5,332 nt of DNA from CAZAQS01 sp964486825 (GTDB taxonomy: Bacteria > Chloroflexota > Anaerolineae > Anaerolineales > UBA4823): NCBI GenBank assembly GCA_964486825.1, contig CAZAQS010000319.1, positions 1 through 5,332 of the forward strand, given 5' to 3'. The notes under the pieces are model-generated. The model saw only the letters and a program-made list of their open reading frames with translations. It was not told where the DNA came from and searched no databases. The translations under genes were made by a program, and so were the position numbers. Positions 1 to 4,104 of this stretch are shown here, piece after piece. Position 1 is the stretch's first letter; each line of letters starts with the position of its first letter.

Positions 1-13
1 AACCGGTAAATCT

Positions 14-1459
14 ATGGGTAAGCGTGGCTGCTTTACCATCTTTTTGTCTCTTGCCGTGATTACACTGGCAAGCCTGGTACTGCCCCCTCTGATCAGAAAT
101 TCAGCTCCTTCGGATGGCAGGGTGATCGATGCACCGGCCGTAATGGCGGCTGAGAAGCCTGCCCCGGCAAGCAGCTCCCCAACGCCAAACATGACCGCCC
201 ACGCGGAGGCTGAAGCAAACCGGCCGAAGACACTCCGGCCGCTGAGGCCAATGGAACCCGCCGAGGACAGGACGCCGGTGTATTACCCGACGCCTATGGC
301 CTGGGAGGGCAACCGCCGGGTGAACGTCCTCATCCTGGGGCTGGATTCCGGCGATTGGGATAACCCTGACCGGGACGGGCCAGCGCGCACGGATACTATG
401 TTGGTGCTGACGGTCGATACGGTCTCTCACCAGGCCGGGATCCTTTCGATTCCCCGCGACCTGACGGTGGATATCCCCGGCATGATCCGACCGAATAAGA
501 TCAATACAGCCCACCGTTTAGGAGAATATTACAACCTGCCGGGAGGCGGGCCAGGGCTGGCGATGAAGACGGTCGAGCAGCTCCTGGGAGTCCCAATCGA
601 TTATTACGCGCGCATCGACTTCTACGCCTTCGAAAAGATCATCGAGGAGCTTCGAGGGATCGAGCTGGATGTTCCCGCTGAGATCACGGTCGACCCGCTC
701 GGCCCGGATAACAAGATCACGCTGGAAGCGGGCCGGCAGCACCTGGACGGCGCGACCGCATTAGCGTACGCGCGGGCTCGTAATACACCGAACGGTGATT
801 TCGATCGCGCCGGAAGGCAGCAGCAGGTCATCCTGGCAGTCCAAGAAAAAGTGATGAAGGTGCAAATGCTGCCGCTGCTTGTTTTCAAAGCGCCGCGCCT
901 ATACCGGCAGCTCAATGAGGGCATCCAAACCAACCTGCCCCTGGAAAAGGCCATCCGGCTGGCCTGGCTGGCGCGGCGGATCGATGTCGACGAAATTGAG
1001 ACAGGGGCGATCGGGCGAGGCCAACTGTACGTAGAGACCCCCGAAGATGGCGTTGCCCTGTTCCGGGCCAGCCCAGAGCGGGTACGCCAGGTGGTCGAGC
1101 GGGTGTTTGGATTGGAGCCAGGCGAATCCGGGAGATTGCCTGAGCTGCAGGAGCGGATGCAGGCAGAAGAGCCGCGGGTCTTCATCCTGGACGGGAGCGG
1201 GGTGGATAGCCTGGCTAAACGGACAGCAGAGTACCTCGAAGAGCAAGGCATCCAGGTGGAGGACATTTTCGTAGCAGTGGAGCCGCCGGAACGCAGTGGA
1301 CTGCTGGATTACACGCGTAAACCGTACACCGTTCAATACCTGACGCGGCTGATGGCGCTCTACCATGCGGATATCAAGGTCGAACCCGAGCCAGGCAGCC
1401 CGGTAGATGTCATGATCGTGCTTGGGAAGGATTGGGCGCGCAATCGCACGATCCCATGA
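14..1459 (+). CDS. LCP (LytR-CpsA-Psr) family cell-wall glycopolymer ligase with LytR_C domain
   Basis: LCP enzymes act on the outer face of the membrane and transfer undecaprenyl-linked glycopolymers to peptidoglycan or a related acceptor. Seen here: a short basic N-terminus (GKR) and one hydrophobic signal-anchor (about 6-27); an Ala/Pro-rich linker (about 30-95); and the LCP domain (about 102-282). The domain carries NVLILGLD (104-111), RTDT (125-128), SIPRDL (145-150), NKINTAH (161-167), YARAR (252-256) and GDFDRAGRQQQ (261-271). The arginines and aspartates in these blocks are the family's pyrophosphate/metal-binding residues. The usual LGGI motif reads LRGI (213-216), a minor change. 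Residues about 386-475 match a LytR_C domain. The 481-aa length is normal for the two-domain form. The gene ends in tandem in-frame stops (TGA TAA, 1457-1462). The frame is open back to base 2 and no clear ribosome site fits in the 13 bases visible, so the true start could lie upstream; the signal-anchor just after M1 favours 14. Confidence 0.93.
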   Translation: MGKRGCFTIFLSLAVITLASLVLPPLIRNSAPSDGRVIDAPAVMAAEKPAPASSSPTPNMTAHAEAEANRPKTLRPLRPMEPAEDRTPVYYPTPMAWEGNRRVNVLILGLDSGDWDNPDRDGPARTDTMLVLTVDTVSHQAGILSIPRDLTVDIPGMIRPNKINTAHRLGEYYNLPGGGPGLAMKTVEQLLGVPIDYYARIDFYAFEKIIEELRGIELDVPAEITVDPLGPDNKITLEAGRQHLDGATALAYARARNTPNGDFDRAGRQQQVILAVQEKVMKVQMLPLLVFKAPRLYRQLNEGIQTNLPLEKAIRLAWLARRIDVDEIETGAIGRGQLYVETPEDGVALFRASPERVRQVVERVFGLEPGESGRLPELQERMQAEEPRVFILDGSGVDSLAKRTAEYLEEQGIQVEDIFVAVEPPERSGLLDYTRKPYTVQYLTRLMALYHADIKVEPEPGSPVDVMIVLGKDWARNRTIP

Positions 1460-1476
1460 TAACTATATCCCCCGTT

Positions 1477-1761
1477 TCAGCCCAACTCTAGAGGCCCTGA
1501 TTCAACCGTGCCAGTCCCTCCTTCCATCCATTTGATCTCGATCTCCAGGCTGTGCTGGATGCCTCTTTCACGCTTGTCTTCCTCTTCGACCTGGATCTCC
1601 AGGATGAGGTTATCAGGCAGCTCGAGGACGAGCTCCTGCCCTCCCTGGCGCAGGATCACCCTGCCTTCTGAAACTTTTCCGGCAATTTGTTCCAAGAAAT
1701 CACTTACCTGCTGGCGTCCTTTGGGTTCCTCGCTCTTAAATAATTTTCTTTCTTTGCTCAT
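1477..1761 (-). CDS. amphi-Trp domain-containing small protein
   Basis: A 94-aa protein matching the amphi-Trp family, whose function is unknown. Visible family features: an N-terminal KLFKSEE-like start, a helical stretch (QQVSDFLEQIAGKVSEG, about 17-33), then VILRQGGQELVLELPD (35-50), a charged segment (EVEEEDK-like, 55-63) and the signature LEIEIKW (72-78), with the conserved Trp at 78. There is no signal peptide or membrane segment, so it is probably cytoplasmic. I chose the ATG at 1761. The frame extends to a GTG at 1827, but the family alignment begins at MSKER. A GGGGAG sits 11 bases before this ATG, and the likely promoter -10 (1833-1828) would put the transcript start downstream of the GTG. 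The gene converges with the LCP gene, 17 bp between stops, with no visible terminator in that gap. It is divergent from the stalk protein/sortase pair, and no functional link to either neighbour can be seen. Confidence 0.88.
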   Translation of the reverse strand: MSKERKLFKSEEPKGRQQVSDFLEQIAGKVSEGRVILRQGGQELVLELPDNLILEIQVEEEDKRERGIQHSLEIEIKWMEGGTGTVESGPLELG

Positions 1762-1827
1762 AGGTCCACAATCTCCCCACATCTTACAACTCGGAATTAT
1801 TATTTCAACCAAACCAATAGCAGCCAC

Positions 1828-1855
1828 ATTATACCAGGTGGAAAAATCTCACCAA
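1828..1855 (-). promoter_or_regulatory. extended -10 promoter candidate for the amphi-Trp gene
   Basis: Read on the minus strand, TGGTATAAT gives a perfect TATAAT (1833-1828) preceded by the TGn extended -10 element. A weak -35, TTGGTG (1855-1850), lies 16 bp upstream. Transcription would start near 1821, leaving a leader of about 60 nt before the ATG at 1761. The direct repeat AAACAGG/AAACAGG (1854-1869) overlaps or adjoins the -35 and could be an operator, but that is a guess. Confidence 0.5.
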
Positions 1856-1867
1856 ACAGGCGAAACA

Positions 1868-1891
1868 GGTGATGGCAGAGTCACCCTTTTT
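1868..1891 (+). terminator. weak terminator-like hairpin with T-tract
   Basis: GGTGA (1868-1872) pairs perfectly with TCACC (1881-1885) around an 8-base loop and is followed by CTTTTT (1886-1891). The stem is only 5 bp, so it would be a weak Rho-independent terminator at best. It lies between the leftward promoter and the rightward promoter candidate. It could therefore stop rightward read-through from the LCP gene before it reaches the stalk-protein gene. Confidence 0.25.
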
Positions 1892-1918
1892 GTGAACAAC
1901 AAGCAACAAAAGTGAGGA

Positions 1919-1946
1919 TTGTGTAGATGATAAATAAGGTTATAAT
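1919..1946 (+). promoter_or_regulatory. candidate promoter for the stalk-protein/sortase pair
   Basis: A perfect -10 TATAAT (1941-1946) is preceded at 16 bp by TTGTGT (1919-1924), a weak match to the -35 consensus. The start of transcription would be near 1953, giving a leader of about 160 nt before the ATG at 2117. AT-rich DNA yields such boxes by chance, so support is moderate. It is the best candidate in the region. Confidence 0.35.
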
Positions 1947-2044
1947 TCTATTAATATTCTCTTCACATTTCTTGCCGTTTATTAGAGGTACAGCTCATCG
2001 AAAAAATTCAGAAACTTACAATTAAACATAAAATGAACTGTGCG

Positions 2045-2080
2045 ATGTATTTTTTCGGTTCGCTTTGAAAAACGATACAT
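2045..2080 (+). promoter_or_regulatory. imperfect inverted repeat in the leader of the stalk-protein gene
   Basis: ATGTAT (2045-2050) and ATACAT (2075-2080) are perfect inverted 6-mers. T-rich sequence inside the left arm partly pairs with the A5 stretch (2068-2072) of the right arm. The dyad is 27 bp upstream of the ribosome-binding site. It may be a leader hairpin or a regulator-binding site. It fits no riboswitch family I know, and AT-rich DNA makes a chance origin possible. Confidence 0.2.
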
Positions 2081-2106
2081 ACCAACACAACAGGTCGAAC
2101 AATAAT

Positions 2107-2112
2107 AGGAGG
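2107..2112 (+). promoter_or_regulatory. strong Shine-Dalgarno AGGAGG fixing the start at 2117
   Basis: A perfect AGGAGG ends four bases before the ATG at 2117. It is the strongest ribosome site in the window, although the spacing is short. It fixes the start of the stalk-protein gene and suggests high expression. Confidence 0.75.
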
Positions 2113-2116
2113 AAAG

Positions 2117-2854
2117 ATGACCAGGAAACTATCCCTTTTTGCCATGGTATTGGCTATTTTTTTTGTTCTGATCTTCGCCAGATCTCCATTGTCTGCCCGG
2201 GCCCAGAGCGCCGAGTGGGAAAAGGTCACTATTTTGCCCGAGACTGGACACTGGAACTTCCCAGACTATTTCCTCGTTACGGCGCATGAGGATGTCGTCC
2301 TGTCCTGGGAAATCAAATGTACGGAGGGTGGTTGTTTCGGCCGCCAACCCGATTTTGTCAACGATTTCCCGCTCGCGGCAGGTGAGACCGTTCGAATTGG
2401 TTGGGGTCCCCAGTGTTACCGATGGCAATTCGATCCCGTTGATTGGCACGGTTATATAGCAGAGCCATACCCAGAAGTATGTGCTGCGCTGACTGCAACG
2501 CCAACCGACACAGTTCCAGAGGAGACCCCGACCGCTACTCCGACGGATATTATTGATACTCCCACGACCACACCTGAAACCCCGACGCCGGGAACCGCAA
2601 CTCCCACTGTAACGGGCACCATCGTAACGACGCCACCCGCTATAACGGCAACCGCCAGCTCCACACCCGAGCCCACGGAACCTCCCAGCCAACCGCCTGC
2701 AGAGACCCCGCGCAGCCAGCTGATCGCGGTGACCGGCGCGGATCTGAACGAGGATAATGATTCCCTGCCGCGGCTGCTCGTGAGCCTGGGGATCGTATTC
2801 CTTGGTCTGGGGGTAGTTGGCCTGGGGATCAGCAGGAAATGGAAGCGGGAATAG
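2117..2854 (+). CDS. secreted, Thr/Pro-stalk surface protein with sortase-type C-terminal anchor (probable sortase substrate)
   Basis: A 245-aa protein with the plan of a wall- or surface-anchored protein. There is a signal peptide (TRK, hydrophobic 5-20, likely cleavage after ARA at 29). A small domain of about 90 residues (32-122) holds four cysteines (68, 73, 100, 122) that could form two disulfides. A Thr/Pro/Ala stalk runs from about 126 to 198. The C-terminus carries the motif IAVTGADL (203-210), an acidic linker, a membrane segment (about 219-238) and a basic tail, RKWKRE. This order (motif, hydrophobic helix, positive tail) is that of a sortase signal, and a sortase gene starts 19 bp downstream. 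The motif is not classical LPXTG; VTGADL tails of this kind are, from memory, frequent in Chloroflexota secreted proteins. I do not recognise the N-terminal domain. A canonical LPETG also occurs at 40-44, near the mature N-terminus and with no helix behind it. If the tail is not cut, the protein would simply be a C-terminally membrane-anchored surface protein. Confidence 0.85.
   Translation: MTRKLSLFAMVLAIFFVLIFARSPLSARAQSAEWEKVTILPETGHWNFPDYFLVTAHEDVVLSWEIKCTEGGCFGRQPDFVNDFPLAAGETVRIGWGPQCYRWQFDPVDWHGYIAEPYPEVCAALTATPTDTVPEETPTATPTDIIDTPTTTPETPTPGTATPTVTGTIVTTPPAITATASSTPEPTEPPSQPPAETPRSQLIAVTGADLNEDNDSLPRLLVSLGIVFLGLGVVGLGISRKWKRE
2492..2710 (+). repeat. low-complexity Thr-Pro coding repeat (stalk)
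   Basis: This stretch encodes residues 126-198 of the stalk protein, made of degenerate TPT, TATPT, TPETPTP and TPEPTEPP units. Such segments are extended, often O-glycosylated spacers that hold a domain away from the membrane. The DNA units are divergent (ACx-CCx codons with varied third bases), so this is an amino-acid repeat and not a recent tandem DNA duplication. Confidence 0.85.
2723..2851 (+). other. C-terminal sorting signal, IAVTGADL type
   Basis: Codes for residues 203-245 of the stalk protein: IAVTGADL, then NEDNDSLPR, then a hydrophobic stretch rich in Leu, Gly and Val (about 219-238), then a basic tail. The arrangement resembles LPXTG signals, but Pro is replaced by Ala in the second position, and about eight mostly polar or acidic residues separate the TGADL core from the helix. 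By analogy the neighbouring sortase would cut between Thr208 and Gly209 of this local context (the T-G of VTG); that is inference. Confidence 0.6.
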
Positions 2855-2873
2855 AAGCGTAGAGTTTATTGAA

Positions 2874-3680
2874 ATGCACTTGAAGGGGCGAAATTACTGG
2901 CTGGTAGCTCTGGGCGTGCTGATCATCCTGGTAGGGATCGTGGACGCGGCCGGTGTGGTAGGGGCCAGGCCGGCAAGCGTCCAATCCCGCCAGGCATCTA
3001 CGCCCGCGCTACCGCCAGAGGATTTCGGTCCGGCGCATAATCCGACTGGTTCTGATTCAGGAGCCGGTTTCCTACCCATGCAAGCGCCCAGCAGGGAACC
3101 GGCTGGGAAAACGGCCTTCATAAATCCCAGGCTGTCCTTCGAGCTGGACAGCGAGGGTAGCCTTGGAACGAATGGATCTGGGGGAAGTCTACCAACAGCA
3201 GAGCCACCGCCGCCACCAGAAATTCCACGCCGGATTTGGATACCGGCCATCCAGCTCTACGCGCCGGTCCTGCCGATGGAATTGGAATTGGTGGAGATCG
3301 ATGGTGTGGAATACGACCAGTGGAAGGCCCCGGATGAGCCGGCTGCCGGGTGGCATGCCAGCTCGGCGCCTTTAGGGAAGCCGGGCAACACGGTGCTGAA
3401 CGGGCACCATAATATCTACGGGGAGGTCTTTCGGGACCTGGTAGACCTGAAGGAAGGAGATGAGATTATCCTGTACTCGGATAATCTTGCCTACCGTTAT
3501 GCGGTGGTGGAGAGGGTGATCTTCCCAGAGCGCTTCGCCAAACCGGAGCAGCGTGTCCAGAACGCCGAGCTGATCTTGCCCAGCCAGGATGAGCGCCTGA
3601 CGTTGATCACCTGCTGGCCTTATGAGAGCAATACTCACAGGTTGGTTTTGATCGCCAAACCGATCGCGACAAATGAATGA
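2874..3680 (+). CDS. sortase (class D/E-like transpeptidase)
   Basis: Sortases cleave a C-terminal sorting motif outside the membrane and join the protein to an amine acceptor. This 268-aa protein has an N-terminal signal-anchor helix (about 8-30), a long Pro/Ser/Gly-rich linker (about 31-116, including PPPPP) and a sortase domain (about 118-265). The catalytic set is complete: His178 in NGHHNIYG, Cys247 in TLITCWP and Arg256 in NTHRLVLI. The domain opening (RIWIPAIQL, 120-128) and GWHASSAPLGKPGNTV are typical. The class cannot be fixed by eye, but TLITCWP suggests the D/E-like group common in Chloroflexota. I chose the ATG at 2874. The frame also opens at a TTG at 2817, but that lies inside the previous gene and would add 19 unrelated residues before the helix. 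Ribosome site is weak (AGAG, 2861-2864). The gene sits 19 bp behind its probable substrate, so translation may depend on that gene. Confidence 0.93.
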   Translation: MHLKGRNYWLVALGVLIILVGIVDAAGVVGARPASVQSRQASTPALPPEDFGPAHNPTGSDSGAGFLPMQAPSREPAGKTAFINPRLSFELDSEGSLGTNGSGGSLPTAEPPPPPEIPRRIWIPAIQLYAPVLPMELELVEIDGVEYDQWKAPDEPAAGWHASSAPLGKPGNTVLNGHHNIYGEVFRDLVDLKEGDEIILYSDNLAYRYAVVERVIFPERFAKPEQRVQNAELILPSQDERLTLITCWPYESNTHRLVLIAKPIATNE

Positions 3681-3767
3681 ATTTTAAAGGAAATCGAAGG
3701 GTGGATCGAGATTGTGGCGGATGGGGGTAAATCCAGGTCAAGCGGTAGGTTCTGATCCAGCGCAAGT

Positions 3768-3775
3768 AGAGGAAG
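3768..3775 (+). promoter_or_regulatory. ribosome-binding site for the zinc-finger gene
   Basis: AGAGGAAG (3768-3775) places an AGGA core (3770-3773) six bases before the ATG at 3780. An in-frame TGA at 3753-3755 rules out any longer start. This site therefore selects 3780 over the internal ATGs at 3813 and 3849. Confidence 0.6.
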
Positions 3776-3779
3776 CCGA

Positions 3780-4094
3780 ATGGATATCGTCAAGTTCAGG
3801 ATAAAAAAGCTTATGCCCTCTTTTCTACGACGCAATAAATGTACGCATATGGATCAAATTCGTGAAGTCACACCCAGCGCGGAGGGTTGCGAGGACTGCC
3901 TCAAGACCGGGGACAGGTGGGTCCACCTGCGCATCTGCCAGATCTGCGGGTACGTGGGCTGTTGCGATAACTCAAAGAACAAGCACGCTACCGGTCATTA
4001 CGAAGTTACCGGGCACCCGATCATCAAATCCTTTGAAGAGGGTGAGGATTGGCGCTGGTGCTATATCGACAGGATCTTGCTGCCGGAAGGTTGA
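3780..4094 (+). CDS. UBP-type zinc finger domain protein
   Basis: A 104-aa protein that is almost entirely one UBP-type zinc finger (about 19-98), preceded by a short basic N-terminus. In eukaryotes this fold binds the free C-terminus of ubiquitin (USP5, HDAC6); the role of the stand-alone bacterial versions is unknown to me. The possible zinc ligands are Cys21/His23, Cys37/Cys40, Cys53/Cys56, Cys61, His69, His73, His79 and Cys94. This matches the three-zinc layout of HDAC6, except that the last Cys is replaced by Asp97 (WCYID). The Arg following GCG in ubiquitin-binding members is Asp here (GCCD, 60-63), so ubiquitin-tail binding is not expected. There is no signal peptide, so it is probably cytoplasmic. 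It lies 99 bp after the sortase with its own ribosome site, and converges with the CPBP gene with 10 bp between stops. It may be co-transcribed with the sortase, as I see no terminator in the gap. Confidence 0.9.
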   Translation: MDIVKFRIKKLMPSFLRRNKCTHMDQIREVTPSAEGCEDCLKTGDRWVHLRICQICGYVGCCDNSKNKHATGHYEVTGHPIIKSFEEGEDWRWCYIDRILLPEG

Positions 4095-4104
4095 AAAGTC
4101 TGGT

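Larger units (their letters stand above)
1762..2116. other. 355-bp divergent intergenic region, AT-rich in its right half
   Basis: This is the only gene-free stretch over 300 bases. It separates the leftward amphi-Trp gene from the rightward stalk-protein/sortase pair. From about 1915 to 2100 it is much richer in A+T than the flanking genes. It contains a leftward extended -10 promoter candidate, a close direct repeat AAACAGG (1854-1860 and 1863-1869), a short hairpin followed by T5, a rightward TATAAT, and a long leader with an imperfect dyad. I see no credible small gene: the reading frames crossing it lack ribosome sites and family resemblance. No tRNA cloverleaf or recognisable riboswitch is apparent. 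Confidence 0.7.

Noticed and set aside
622..1266. Long minus-strand reading frame of 214 codons inside the LCP gene
   Set aside because: It is Ser/Arg/Pro-rich, resembles no family and lies opposite a well-supported LCP domain; it is a shadow frame in GC-rich DNA.
1762..1827. Longer amphi-Trp start at GTG 1827
   Set aside because: The extra 22 residues are not part of the family, the ATG at 1761 has an upstream GGGGAG, and the predicted transcript start (about 1821) is downstream of the GTG.
2129..2692. Minus-strand reading frame of 187 codons opposite the stalk-protein gene
   Set aside because: Gly/Arg-rich composition is the mirror of the Thr-Pro codons on the other strand; there is no ribosome site or recognisable domain.
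2492..2710. Thr-Pro region as a DNA tandem repeat or CRISPR-like array
   Set aside because: Units differ in length and third codon positions, with no constant repeat or spacer pattern; it is a protein low-complexity stalk.
2817..2873. Longer sortase start at TTG 2817
   Set aside because: It overlaps the membrane-segment codons of the preceding gene, uses a rare start codon, and adds 19 residues unlike a signal-anchor n-region. The ATG at 2874 starts MHLKGR directly before the helix.
3681..3779. Terminator or promoter between the sortase and the zinc-finger gene
   Set aside because: I found only a 4-bp GGAT/ATCC dyad without a T-tract and no convincing -10/-35 pair; only the ribosome site at 3768-3775 is supported.
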